From the NCBI GenBank assembly GCA_011050655.1, contig DRFG01000100.1, positions 1 to 43,499 of the forward strand: 43,499 nucleotides of DNA, read 5' to 3'. This document shows, in pieces, positions 23,619 through 32,339 of the stretch (its first letter is position 1; each line of letters opens with the position of its first letter). The stretch is from Roseobacter sp. (lineage in GTDB: Bacteria > Pseudomonadota > Alphaproteobacteria > Rhodobacterales > Rhodobacteraceae). Under the pieces are notes generated by a model. That model did no database searches, was not told where the DNA came from, and was given only the letters and a program-made list of their open reading frames with translations. A program made the position numbers and the translations under genes.

Positions 23619-24358
23619 CGCGGTTCTGGAAAACCCTCTTTGTCGTCGCGGCCTTGGTGTCCTGGATTGGAGGCGCATTCGCCCAGGATTACACAGGCCT
23701 GATCTGGCAACAGGAATCTGGTGGCGACTACGGCGCACTCAACACCAATGGCGGGACGGCGGCCGGTGCCTATCAGATCACGGCGGGGACGTTGGCAAAT
23801 CTCGGCTACGTGCAGCACACGGGCGGATCGCGTGGCAGCTGGAGCAACTATGAATGGACCTCCCAGGCCACTAGCCAAGGCGTATCCTCATTGAGCGGCT
23901 TTCTGACCTCATCCGCAGGTCATGCGTTGCAAGATGAAGCCTTCGAGACGCTGACCTCGCGAAATTGGTCCGCCCTCTCGAGCCAGACGCTCGGTCTGGC
24001 CGGGCAGACTATAGAAGGGGTATCCTTTACCGAAAACGGCCTGCTGACAGCGGCGCATTTTCTGGGGGCCGGCGCGTTGAACGACTGGGTCGCCGCCGGT
24101 TTTGATCCGACGGTCATTCCGCAGAGTTATCTTGATGCGAACGGTTTTTCGACTCACGCCGAGTTACAGGCCTACCTGATGAACCGCATCGGGCAGGCCT
24201 CGGGGACCGTCTTCGCCGGAGGGCTCGGCGGCTTCGGTACGGGCGGCACCTTCGATCAGACCGACGGCTTCCCAGGCTTCGGGGCTAAACGGCCAATTCT
24301 CATTCGCGAAATCCCACCGTTCCAAGGCGAACGGACCACTCTTGGAGGCACACAATGA
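23615..24358 (+). CDS. Lysozyme-like lytic transglycosylase
   Basis: A 247-residue exported protein with a signal peptide (FVVAALVSWIGGAFA, about 9-23) and a lysozyme-like fold. The motif LIWQQESGGDYGALNTNGGTAAGAYQIT carries the presumed catalytic Glu34 and the Gly-Ala-Tyr-Gln turn of peptidoglycan transglycosylases. The remaining domain ends near residue 190 and is followed by a Gly-rich, Phe-rich tail. It should open the cell wall for assembly of the secretion channel, like VirB1 in other systems. It uses a GTG start overlapping the previous stop. Confidence 0.75.
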   Translation: MTRFWKTLFVVAALVSWIGGAFAQDYTGLIWQQESGGDYGALNTNGGTAAGAYQITAGTLANLGYVQHTGGSRGSWSNYEWTSQATSQGVSSLSGFLTSSAGHALQDEAFETLTSRNWSALSSQTLGLAGQTIEGVSFTENGLLTAAHFLGAGALNDWVAAGFDPTVIPQSYLDANGFSTHAELQAYLMNRIGQASGTVFAGGLGGFGTGGTFDQTDGFPGFGAKRPILIREIPPFQGERTTLGGTQ

Positions 24359-24975
24359 CCAATTTGCCCGATTTCAGACCGATGCGGCTGACCCAGCGTT
24401 GCGCTGTTGTCAGCACTGTCTTTATGAGCCTGACGATAATGACCGCGCCCCAAGCGCAAGCCCAAGCCAACGATCAAATCCTGCAACTCTTCCCGTCCGG
24501 CAGTCAGGGCTGCACCGACACGGTGAAGCTGAACCTGACGAGCGCTATTCGGTCAGGCATTGAAGCTGAAGTCCTGCGCGGCGAGGAGGCGCTCAAGAAA
24601 CCGCATTCCATCGCAGCCCTCGGATGTCTGGACAACCTGCTCGACGTAAATCTTGATATCGCGATCCAGGTGCCAAACCTGCAAGGCATCTTCCAAGCGG
24701 CGGTCAGTCAGGTACAGGGCCAGGTCTGTTCCTTCGCCGAAGGTAAGATGAATGAGTTGACCTCGCAGATTACGGACCTCCTGCAACTGCCAAATTTCAA
24801 CTTCCTGCCCATCGGTGGCCTCACCGGCAATTCAACGACGTCGATTGGCGGTGTGGATTTGAACACCGGCGGCGGTCAGGTCGGGCAGGGGGTGACGGTC
24901 AACGGGACGACTGTTTCTCCCAACAATCTCGATGCGGTTTATGAACTCATTTATGGAGGTGGTAATGGCGGCTAA
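24355..24975 (+). CDS. Exported protein with C-terminal NNLDxVxxLIxG motif
   Basis: A 206-residue exported protein of unknown family. Its signal segment is CAVVSTVFMSLTIMTAPQAQA (about 17-37). The mature part has three cysteines (SQGCTD, ALGCLDN, GQVCSF), amphipathic helices and a Gly-rich region. It ends in SPNNLDAVYELIYGGGNGG. The C-terminal NNLDxVxxLIxG motif recurs in the next small protein, which suggests a common partner or a common origin. ATGA overlap with the previous gene places it in the secretion operon. Confidence 0.7.
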   Translation: MTNLPDFRPMRLTQRCAVVSTVFMSLTIMTAPQAQAQANDQILQLFPSGSQGCTDTVKLNLTSAIRSGIEAEVLRGEEALKKPHSIAALGCLDNLLDVNLDIAIQVPNLQGIFQAAVSQVQGQVCSFAEGKMNELTSQITDLLQLPNFNFLPIGGLTGNSTTSIGGVDLNTGGGQVGQGVTVNGTTVSPNNLDAVYELIYGGGNGG

Positions 24976-25234
24976 TATCTTTGGAAAGATGACGCTTGGA
25001 AAATGGATCGCGCTCGCAGTCGTTCTGGCGGTCGTTGCGTTCACGTTGCTGACTCAATTCACCTCGTTTCAGATTCCAAGAACTCTAACCCAAGGCAAGC
25101 CGGAGCCGGCTGTCCATCCCGGCATCCAGCTTCAGGGCACGACAGACTCCAGAAACAACCTTGATGAAGTGAACGACCTAATTCGGGGGAAGACCCAGAA
25201 TGGTCAGAGCGAGGGAACCGCAAATGAGAACTAA
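24965..25234 (+). CDS. Small single-pass membrane protein with NNLDxVxxLIxG motif
   Basis: An 89-residue protein starting at the ATG at 24965 (MAANIFGKMTLGKW), preceded by a GGAGGT ribosome site. It has one membrane segment (IALAVVLAVVAFTLLTQF, about 16-33) and a periplasmic tail with SRNNLDEVNDLIRG, echoing the end of the preceding protein. It overlaps both neighbours by about 11 nt. I know no family for it. A frame beginning at 24932 exists but would overlap the previous gene more deeply and lacks a better ribosome site. Confidence 0.65.
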   Translation: MAANIFGKMTLGKWIALAVVLAVVAFTLLTQFTSFQIPRTLTQGKPEPAVHPGIQLQGTTDSRNNLDEVNDLIRGKTQNGQSEGTANEN

Positions 25235-26381
25235 AGCTCCCAAGACATCCCTTCGCAGTGCGGCGCTCAGATCGACGGGTTTGAGCAGCGCTCTGTCTGT
25301 GTGTGCAACCGCCTGGCTCATCACGTTCGCGACACCAAGCTATGCCTTCGGCGGCTGTTCTTGCGGCGGCGTCCAGAACATCGTGCGCACCGCACGCATC
25401 AACATCAACAACCACACAACCGAGGTCGGAAACTACATCACCGACAATATCCTGAAAGGCGTGGCACAGCTGTCGGCCTATTCCAAACGCGAAACCGAAG
25501 CCGCAAAACGCATTGCGGAAGGACGTGACCAGAACGCAGTTCTGTTGGAGCGGCAGAAGATCAGGGCAGCAGCTGAGGGTGGACGTTACGATCCGGCCAC
25601 GTCGGCATGTATTGATCTCTCAGGTGTGTTGAACTTTGGCGGCGGCCAAACCAGCCAAGGCGTTGGCGGTATCGATATCGCGAACCTGTCACGCAACCGG
25701 TCCTACGGGAACGGTGCGGCAGGTGCGCCAGTCCGCTCCGGCGGTCTGGCGCTTGCCCAAGAAATCAAGCTCGACCGCGACAATCTCCGAAACATCGGCG
25801 GGTTTGCGGATCCAACTTCGGACGTTCGGCTTCTGACCGAAGCGATCACACTCGATACATCTGACCAACAGGTCGCTCAAGCCTATGCGCGCATGATCAA
25901 TAACATGATCGATCCTCTGCCACCAAAACCGGTCACGACCGAAGAAGCCAAAACGCCGAATGGCCTTGCGCGGATCGCAGCACGGCAAGTCGACGCAACA
26001 CGCAGGTCAGCGTCTCATGCCGTCTTCACCTATCTCGGAGACATTGCGACGCCAACTGGCGGGACAGAACTTGCGACCTGGGCACGCAATGCCGCCGGTC
26101 CAGCCTATCCCAATGCAATCGGTGACAAAGTGTCATCACTTCAGGCCGTAGACGTATTCGTGCATTCCCGGTTCGCCAACCCCGATTGGCATCAATCCAT
26201 CGCAAAGATGTCCCCTGATGCCGTGATGCGGGAGATTCTCCTGACACAAGCTCTCGATCTCCACGTCAACTGGATGCGGTTTGGCCTGGAGCGCCGCGTC
26301 GCGGCGGTGGAGGCGGCAAGCTTGGCTTCCAATATTGACGGAACCGAGGGTGCGGGCGGCGGTGCACCGCTCGGCAACTAA
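25224..26381 (+). CDS. Exported protein in TraW position of the transfer operon
   Basis: About 385 residues from the ATG at 25224 (MRTKAPK), which has a GAGGGA site upstream. An in-frame ATG at 25200 is the alternative. The protein has a signal peptide ending TFATPSYA, then FGGCSCGGVQNIV with a close cysteine pair, a helical stretch (TTEVGNYITDNILKGVAQLSAYSKRETEAAKRIAEGRDQ) and a C-terminal helical region. The position before the TraX- and TraY-like genes and the general build fit TraW (IcmX-like) of IncI systems. I cannot confirm this by motif. Confidence 0.6.
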   Translation: MRTKAPKTSLRSAALRSTGLSSALSVCATAWLITFATPSYAFGGCSCGGVQNIVRTARININNHTTEVGNYITDNILKGVAQLSAYSKRETEAAKRIAEGRDQNAVLLERQKIRAAAEGGRYDPATSACIDLSGVLNFGGGQTSQGVGGIDIANLSRNRSYGNGAAGAPVRSGGLALAQEIKLDRDNLRNIGGFADPTSDVRLLTEAITLDTSDQQVAQAYARMINNMIDPLPPKPVTTEEAKTPNGLARIAARQVDATRRSASHAVFTYLGDIATPTGGTELATWARNAAGPAYPNAIGDKVSSLQAVDVFVHSRFANPDWHQSIAKMSPDAVMREILLTQALDLHVNWMRFGLERRVAAVEAASLASNIDGTEGAGGGAPLGN

Positions 26382-26395
26382 CAGGCGAAGGCTCA

Positions 26396-26956
26396 ATGAT
26401 GGCGCGAGACGATCAAAACGAGGAACCCAAGAAGGGTCGCACACGACGTGCGGCCGGGTTCTTCGCGCGCCGGGGCCGCGTCGACAAAGCCTTTGAGGCA
26501 AGCAAACTCGGAGCGGATTTTATCGGCGACCTCGCGGGCCGGGTTCGACCCAATGCGCTCGATCCGAGAGGACTGACAGGACGCTATGACGATGGCGGCA
26601 TCAAACGGTTCCAGGAGATGGCGCAGTCAATGAGCGAAACCGAACTGGATCGTCAATATGAAGGTTGGCGGATGCAGCGTGCCTGTTTCCAATATGCGGG
26701 CCTCCTTGCTGTGTTAGCCATTCCTGTGGGGCTGATCTTTTTGGGTATCAGCCGGATCTTCGTCATCAGCCTTGTCGCCCTGTTTTTGTTCTCGATGTTC
26801 CGAGCGGTTCGCGCAGACTTCTTTGCATGGATCATCGAGCAGGGTCGGTTCGGCGGCTTTTACGACTATATGACTTCGCGGCTGCCGCGGAACATGCAGA
26901 TCATCATCCCAAACCGTAACCGTGATCAAATACAGAACCGAAAGCAGGACCGGTGA
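26396..26956 (+). CDS. Membrane protein in TraX position
   Basis: A 186-residue protein with a basic N-terminus (KKGRTRRAAGFFARRGRVDKAFEASKLGADFIGDL, about 12-46) and two adjacent hydrophobic segments (YAGLLAVLAIPVGLIFLGISRIFVISLVALFLFSMFRAV, about 99-138). The C-terminal part is probably cytoplasmic. It lies immediately before the DotA/TraY gene and overlaps it by a GTGA, as traX precedes traY on IncI plasmids. A TraX/DotV-like role is inferred from order and topology only. Confidence 0.6.
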   Translation: MMARDDQNEEPKKGRTRRAAGFFARRGRVDKAFEASKLGADFIGDLAGRVRPNALDPRGLTGRYDDGGIKRFQEMAQSMSETELDRQYEGWRMQRACFQYAGLLAVLAIPVGLIFLGISRIFVISLVALFLFSMFRAVRADFFAWIIEQGRFGGFYDYMTSRLPRNMQIIIPNRNRDQIQNRKQDR

Positions 26957-29241
26957 GAGTTGCCTCAAGTCTCACCATTGCGGCCACCCTTCTTCTGGCA
27001 TCAACCGACGTCGGCCTCGCCCAGGAGATCAGTGTGCCTGACATCTTCAACGGCACGGGGGATGATCGCTCCAACACGTTCTTCAACCTGATCTTCGGCG
27101 ACCTCTTTCCAGGACCAGCTGCCAACAACCGCACCGTCATCTCGCTCCTGATGCTGTCCTTCAACATCCTGTTTCTGGCAGTTGGCGCGCTGTTCTTACT
27201 CTACAACATTTTCCAGGGGACATTGGATTCCGCACATGAAGGGATCGTGCTCGGCCAAAAATCAACGATCTGGGTGCCGATCCGGATCCTGACTGCCTTC
27301 GCTCTGCTGATCCCGCTGGATAATGGCTACAACGGCATCCAGCATGGTGTCTCCTATGTGGTGCGCGCGGGCACCGCCGCGGGATCTTTCTTCTGGAACC
27401 AAACGGCTGACCTGATCGTCTCCGACGAAGTGCCCATAGTGGGCACTGACTATGTCGGATCGGATGCCCGTTTCCTGCAACAACTCTGGCGCATGGAGTT
27501 CTGCCGGGCGGCGTATAATTTCGAGGTGTCAAAGGGCGGTGATCTGCAACTGGTCAGCGGCGGCACCTGGTCCGATCTGGCACCCGCGCCCGCCACACCC
27601 CTGATCGATGCCTACACGCCGCAAATCATGACCTATTCGACGCCCACCATCACCAGCGCCTGCGGGTCGGTGACACTGCCACCGGCCACGGCAGCGCTGA
27701 AGCGGATCAGCTCGTCGACGAACATGGATACGATCAATACCAGTATGCGCGCGCTTATCGATACCCTGCGTACCGACATGCGCGGCTCTGCCGAGGCGGT
27801 CGTCGCTAAGATATCAGCGCGGGATCCGATCGTCGCCGGTGACTTTCCGAACCTTGCGGCGATGATGGTCCGGCTACGCCAGCAGCATTCCGCCATCGTA
27901 GGTCCCATCGTCAACCCGGGTGCCCTTTCTACACTTGTTCAGACCGAGAGCGGCACGCCTATCTCACAACAGATCAGGTCCATCGGTAGTGACGGGTCCG
28001 GCGCGCTCTCAGCCCCCACCGCCATCGCCGGAGATTTGAAGACCGGCGGCTGGATGATGGCAGGCTCCTATTATATGCTGATCAGCAAAATATCTGGGGA
28101 TGCCAACGCGGTTGCGGGCATGTTTCCGACGGCCACGCCGGGCACGTTGATCTCCACGACATTGAACGGCGGTGTCCAGAACACGCTGGCAACAGAGCTG
28201 GGCCGTTCCTATTGGTTCCAGAGCAACGCGGACCGGGACGCGCAGAAAATCCTGGCGGGGATCGGCGCAAGCTACAATGCGAGCGTCTCGGCTTGGAACG
28301 AGGCGGCCGCCAACGCAGGTCTGCGCGAGTTCATCACCGAGCGCGCCTATGCGGGTGACGATGCATCCTCGCCAGAAAACTTCCTGCCGCCCCCGACGAA
28401 CTTGCTGAAAGGTATTCAACTGCTGGCCCCCGATACGATCACCGTCGATCCGATGATCGGGTTGATGGCCTATGCCTCGACGTTCCTGACTTACGCGGTT
28501 GTGGCCATCGGCGTGCTCGCCACGGCGTCAGCGGTTCCCCTGTTCGGTTCAATCCCCGCAACGCTTGCTTCCTTGACCAGTGGCTTGTTCCAGATCGGCA
28601 TCTTCGCTGCGATATTCGTTGGGTTTGTTCTGCCCTATTTACCGGCAGTCATCTGGTTGATCGCCATCCTTGCCTTCATGCTGCTGGTCATTGAGGCGGT
28701 GTTTGCAGCACCTCTTTGGGCTGTGGCCATGCTATCTATGGATGGGCATGGGATTTCCTCGAACATCTCGCGTAAAGGATGGTCTTTGCTCCTGATGCTG
28801 TTTCTGACACCGCTGCTGATGGTGTTCGGTTTCCTGCTTGGGATGGTCCTGTTCCGGATTGCAGCCTTCTCGCTGAATGGGATGCTCTTTGCTGCGCTCA
28901 GTTCACAGATGGCGGCGGACCCGGGCGCGTTCGGCGTCTTGTCACAGTTTCTGACCATGGCTGTTCTGACAGTATTCGTTGGCCTGCTTTATGTCGTCAT
29001 CATCGACTGGTCGTTTAGCCTGATCAACGTGTTTCCGGCGCGCGTGTTCAAGTGGATCGACGGGATTGGCGACGATCTGGGGGCAGGGACGGCGATGACG
29101 GCAAGGGCGGTTGGGGCTGGCGGAGCCTACCAGGCCGGAGCTGTGGCTGGTGGTACACTCAGCCAGGCCGGGAATATCGGATTGGCGAATAACCGCGCGC
29201 GTCCACGGCAATTGGGGAATAAGGCTGCAAAGGATAAGTAA
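26953..29241 (+). CDS. dotA: DotA/TraY family integral membrane protein
   Basis: A 762-residue DotA/TraY-like protein. It has an N-terminal signal (SLTIAATLLLASTDVGLA), a membrane segment (VISLLMLSFNILFLAVGALFLLYNIF, about 57-82), a long periplasmic domain (about 130-490), and a cluster of about five further membrane segments in the C-terminal third (about 500-700), ending in a Gly/Ala-rich tail. This arrangement is characteristic of DotA, a large polytopic subunit of I-type channels. It uses a GTG start coupled to the previous gene and ends the right-hand operon. Confidence 0.85.
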   Translation: MRVASSLTIAATLLLASTDVGLAQEISVPDIFNGTGDDRSNTFFNLIFGDLFPGPAANNRTVISLLMLSFNILFLAVGALFLLYNIFQGTLDSAHEGIVLGQKSTIWVPIRILTAFALLIPLDNGYNGIQHGVSYVVRAGTAAGSFFWNQTADLIVSDEVPIVGTDYVGSDARFLQQLWRMEFCRAAYNFEVSKGGDLQLVSGGTWSDLAPAPATPLIDAYTPQIMTYSTPTITSACGSVTLPPATAALKRISSSTNMDTINTSMRALIDTLRTDMRGSAEAVVAKISARDPIVAGDFPNLAAMMVRLRQQHSAIVGPIVNPGALSTLVQTESGTPISQQIRSIGSDGSGALSAPTAIAGDLKTGGWMMAGSYYMLISKISGDANAVAGMFPTATPGTLISTTLNGGVQNTLATELGRSYWFQSNADRDAQKILAGIGASYNASVSAWNEAAANAGLREFITERAYAGDDASSPENFLPPPTNLLKGIQLLAPDTITVDPMIGLMAYASTFLTYAVVAIGVLATASAVPLFGSIPATLASLTSGLFQIGIFAAIFVGFVLPYLPAVIWLIAILAFMLLVIEAVFAAPLWAVAMLSMDGHGISSNISRKGWSLLLMLFLTPLLMVFGFLLGMVLFRIAAFSLNGMLFAALSSQMAADPGAFGVLSQFLTMAVLTVFVGLLYVVIIDWSFSLINVFPARVFKWIDGIGDDLGAGTAMTARAVGAGGAYQAGAVAGGTLSQAGNIGLANNRARPRQLGNKAAKDK

Positions 29242-29619
29242 CTATCGACGAAACACCGACATAACTGCCAGTGTGCCAAGTCCGCCACTGTTGAATGTGT
29301 GAGGCATATGGATCGGGCTCCGGTAACCTGCGCGGTTTACCGTCAGATGCAAAACGATGATGATCGATGCCAGTTGCAGGAAGTGGAACGGCTCCGAGAT
29401 CAAATGGACCGGGATCGCCACCAAGCCTTCGACAAATCCATAATGTTCGGAACTGCTGTTCTGCCAGGCACCAGCAAATGCTTCGGCGGTATCGAGCAGA
29501 TGAAGCATGGCCCGCCAGAAATAGAACATCATAATGACAGCCAACCATTGGCCAATGAGATGTACCCAGTAGCCGGTCTTGCTATGCGTCTGTCGCGTCT
29601 TTTTGAACCATGTGAACAT
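29242..29619 (-). CDS. Small membrane protein convergent with dotA/traY
   Basis: A 125-residue predicted protein with hydrophobic segments YWVHLIGQWLAVIMMFYFWRAMLHLL (about 17-42) and FLQLASIIIVLHLTV (about 81-95). Its stop codon abuts the dotA stop with no gap. No family is recognised and the ribosome site is weak (GAAG). In IncI plasmids the genes next to traY encode entry-exclusion proteins, so a role in surface or entry exclusion is possible, but this is speculation from position. Coding status is moderately supported by composition and by the absence of a better frame. Confidence 0.45.
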   Translation of the reverse strand: MFTWFKKTRQTHSKTGYWVHLIGQWLAVIMMFYFWRAMLHLLDTAEAFAGAWQNSSSEHYGFVEGLVAIPVHLISEPFHFLQLASIIIVLHLTVNRAGYRSPIHMPHTFNSGGLGTLAVMSVFRR

Positions 29620-30013
29620 GCTTCATAGTGTCATAAAAAGAGAGATTTGACCAGATGGGTATGTTTGAGTAAGCGTTTGGAAACTCGGATTTAGGCGAAA
29701 GCCGCCGTTCGTACAGTGCGCGGCGAATTCACACTCAGAGCCAAACTTCCATATGCTGGGGAGAGCAGGAATATCCGGTTTCGGAAGGCAGAAAAGATTG
29801 CCCCAAAATTGCGACCACTCATCAAACCAACCCGCGCGGCCTTGTGGTATTGCTAAGCAGACCTTGCCCGACGACGCAGATGCCAACTGTGAAGCCAATT
29901 GAAAGCAAACCATGCGATGGATTGGAGCAGTGTCGTCAATGGCAATTCAGGCCTTCTGTCCCCCTGCCCAGTATTTCCAGACAGGATGTGATTTCGCGGC
30001 TCGGCTCAATCTG
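29620..30013. other. 394-bp gap with no convincing gene
   Basis: Only a 96-codon minus-strand frame (29623-29913) covers part of this. It has odd composition and no clear ribosome site. A segment around 29698-29715 (GGCGAAAGCCGCCGTTCG) resembles short sequences seen between genes in this bacterial group, so the stretch may be decayed intergenic DNA. I see no RNA gene or terminator. Confidence 0.4.
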
Positions 30014-30421
30014 TCATAATCCTGCCGGATTTCCGTTTTCTAGCACAGATCGGTCCGTCACTTCGTTGTTTCGAACCCAGTGAATGGTATTGCCGCGTCT
30101 GAAAAGGGTAACGCAACGCTCTTCCCCTTTACCCAATTCTTCCCATTGTCGGCAGTAACGGTCACCCGAAACTCGCCAGGTCCCCGTATCTCTTCGGTTG
30201 CGGCTAGAAGTAGTGTAATCGATTTCCATTGTGCTCGCAGAAGAATAGTAGATTACATAGATTCCGGTATTGTCTGTTCCACGTAAGGAGTTTCCCGGTA
30301 ACAGGGTTTGAATTTCTGACCCCGTCATTTTTGTAAAATCACTTAACTCTGAAAGCTGATTTGTTGCGGAGCAAGCACTGATAGCTAGTGCAGCAGAACC
30401 AGCCAAGATGATATGTTTCAT
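30014..30421 (-). CDS. Predicted lipoprotein
   Basis: A 135-residue protein with a lipoprotein signal peptide (IILAGSAALAISACS). The lipobox Cys17 follows Ala-Ile-Ser-Ala. The mature part has TGSEIQTLLPGNSLRGTDNTGIYVIYY, then GTWRVSGDRYCRQWEELGKGEERCVTLFRRGNTIHW, a small beta-rich module with two cysteines of a kind frequent in Rhodobacterales (DUF995-like). Function unknown. It stands alone, in the same direction as the ABC-transporter operon but 240 bp downstream of it. Confidence 0.75.
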   Translation of the reverse strand: MKHIILAGSAALAISACSATNQLSELSDFTKMTGSEIQTLLPGNSLRGTDNTGIYVIYYSSASTMEIDYTTSSRNRRDTGTWRVSGDRYCRQWEELGKGEERCVTLFRRGNTIHWVRNNEVTDRSVLENGNPAGL

Positions 30422-30547
30422 AGTTTTTCCTTTTTTGGATAGGTTTCATAACTCGAATAGAAGTAAGTGTCGGATGATCTGTGCCGCGATGTCTTGAGAT
30501 TAAACTGGACGGCAAATTTGGCTTCACCAAGCCAATCGAAATATTCG

Positions 30548-30658
30548 TCAATTTTTGATTAACTGGCAGTTATCTGCCGTAGCAACCTCCAGTGAGACAT
30601 CTGACTTATCAAAATCTATCAGTCGGTACTTATGTTGATACGCCACGTGAGTTCCCAT
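30548..30658 (-). CDS. Possible short peptide at the end of the exporter operon
   Basis: A 36-codon frame, MGTHVAYQHKYRLI then DFDKSDVSLEVATADNCQLIKN, begins 5 bp from the ABC-transporter stop codon, with another in-frame ATG 15 bases upstream. It is rich in Asp and has one Cys. It might be a peptide substrate of the operon's hydroxylase and exporter, but the ribosome site is poor and no homologous family is known to me. Treat it as a candidate only. Confidence 0.2.
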   Translation of the reverse strand: MGTHVAYQHKYRLIDFDKSDVSLEVATADNCQLIKN

Positions 30659-30662
30659 CACA

Positions 30663-32339
30663 TCAAGCGGCATGAAGCCGGCTAAAAAAATCCTGGGCAG
30701 GCCCTTTTGAGTCAAACACGTCTTCCGGCAAACCGCACTGGACGATCCGCCCATTACTAACGAATAAAACTAGATCCATCTGGCGCGCGATTTCGGTATT
30801 GTGGGTGATCAAAATAGTAGTTGCGGAAGTTCCATCCAATAACTGCCTTACAAGACTTGCGCCCTCTACATCCAGCGCGTCATCTGGTTCATCCAGCAAT
30901 AGCAATTGGGCTTCAGAAAGCGCGGCTCTTACAAGCATGATGCGCCTCACCTCACCGCTTGAAAGGTTGCGACCCGCCTCGGCCACGTGGCCGTCCAACC
31001 CTCCAAGCCGTTCTACCATACCTCGCAAACCGTATAAGTTGGCCGCTTGAAGTATCTGGGTATCCGAAGGCTGTTGTGCCGCACCCATAGTCATCGCTCT
31101 ACGCAGACTTCCGGAAAGGATTGGAGACTTGGAGCCAACAAATGATATCGTTCGCTTGCGTACCGAACTGCTGAGACTTGACGGTGCATGTTCGCCAATC
31201 AAGACTTTGCCTGTAATAGCTGCTTCAAGTCCGGCTGCTAACGCCAAGAGCGTCGACTTTCCTGAACCGTTAGGTCCCATAACAGCGACTTTCTGACCAG
31301 CTTCCACTACTAGATCAATGCTTGTTAAGTGTTCCGTCTCAACATTCTCGAAACGGACAGATTGCGGCTCATTAGCCAAAGGGCTGCCGAGGGATTTGGG
31401 GCGCGAAATACGTGGTTTGTTGAGGAGATCTACGCACTTGTCTCGTGCTGCAATCCACGCACGATATCGGTCGCCAACACCGGCAAGATCGCGCATTGGC
31501 TTGATCATTAGTCCAACGGCGGCCATGGCACCTGCAACTTCGGCGGCAGGAATGCCTGATCTAAAAGCCGCAAATAGAAGTGACGCAGCCGCGAGGCCTG
31601 ATATTGCATCGGGAATTGCTTGCAAAAGTGCTGCACCCCTAACGCGTTTGATTGCTGCCTCAATCATTTTGTCGGTTCGGCGCAGGAGTGTTCGATTCTC
31701 AACCTGCATTCTCCCCATCAAACGGAGCTCCGGTGCATGGGGGATGCGTTCACTCATATCTGCGGCCAAGCCGCCCCGTCGAGAACGCAAGCGTCGGTGA
31801 ACCTCACCAAGTCGAGGTGCAATCATGGCCATCGTCAACAAGCCAAGCCCAATGGGGATGGACGCCGCCAGCCCCAATGTCGGATTGAGTAAAAAAAGGA
31901 CAACAGTCGCCAGCGGCAACACGATCAGGGACGAGATTAATCGCGCAATGCCAAGACTGACCCAGTTACGTACCGCAGCAAGATCTCCGACAAAGCGAAG
32001 AGCCATGGAACCTTGCCGGCGCTGGTCTACATATCCGACCGGCATGCGGGAAAAGTGATTGAAAAGTTTCAGCCTTAAGTCGGACGCGTAGTGCTGGCCC
32101 ACCTTCTCCGCCACCACCCGTTCCCAAATTCTCAATCCCGCAATAGAAATCCCGGCCAACGCGATCAGCCCTAAAGGCAAAAAAGGTGTCGCTGCAAGCG
32201 TGTCACGCAAGGCGGAAAATACATCTCGGGTTGCAAAGGCCGCCGTACCGGCAGCAATTGCCTGCCCAACTGCCAGTACTGCAACCTTTGCAATCCCAAT
32301 ACCACGTCCATTGCCAGTTATTCTTGGCAGTTCACTCAT
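30663..32339 (-). CDS. ABC exporter half-transporter with atypical Q-loop
   Basis: A 558-residue fused membrane-plus-ATPase exporter, expected to work as a homodimer. The membrane domain (about 15-290) has about five clear hydrophobic segments. The ATPase domain has Walker A GPNGSGKS (355-362), signature LSSGE (459-463, usual LSGGQ), Walker B LLLLDEP (479-485) and switch His513 in ITHN. The Q-loop Gln is replaced: FVGSKSPILSGSLR (400-413) stands where FVPQ is usual. It overlaps the upstream P-loop gene by 4 nt and ends the operon. The substrate is unknown, presumably the product of the oxygenase/hydrolase genes. Confidence 0.85.
   Translation of the reverse strand: MSELPRITGNGRGIGIAKVAVLAVGQAIAAGTAAFATRDVFSALRDTLAATPFLPLGLIALAGISIAGLRIWERVVAEKVGQHYASDLRLKLFNHFSRMPVGYVDQRRQGSMALRFVGDLAAVRNWVSLGIARLISSLIVLPLATVVLFLLNPTLGLAASIPIGLGLLTMAMIAPRLGEVHRRLRSRRGGLAADMSERIPHAPELRLMGRMQVENRTLLRRTDKMIEAAIKRVRGAALLQAIPDAISGLAAASLLFAAFRSGIPAAEVAGAMAAVGLMIKPMRDLAGVGDRYRAWIAARDKCVDLLNKPRISRPKSLGSPLANEPQSVRFENVETEHLTSIDLVVEAGQKVAVMGPNGSGKSTLLALAAGLEAAITGKVLIGEHAPSSLSSSVRKRTISFVGSKSPILSGSLRRAMTMGAAQQPSDTQILQAANLYGLRGMVERLGGLDGHVAEAGRNLSSGEVRRIMLVRAALSEAQLLLLDEPDDALDVEGASLVRQLLDGTSATTILITHNTEIARQMDLVLFVSNGRIVQCGLPEDVFDSKGPAQDFFSRLHAA

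Noticed and set aside
29623-29913. 96-codon minus-strand frame downstream of the secretion operon
   Set aside because: No clear ribosome site and unusual composition. Could be a remnant but cannot be supported.
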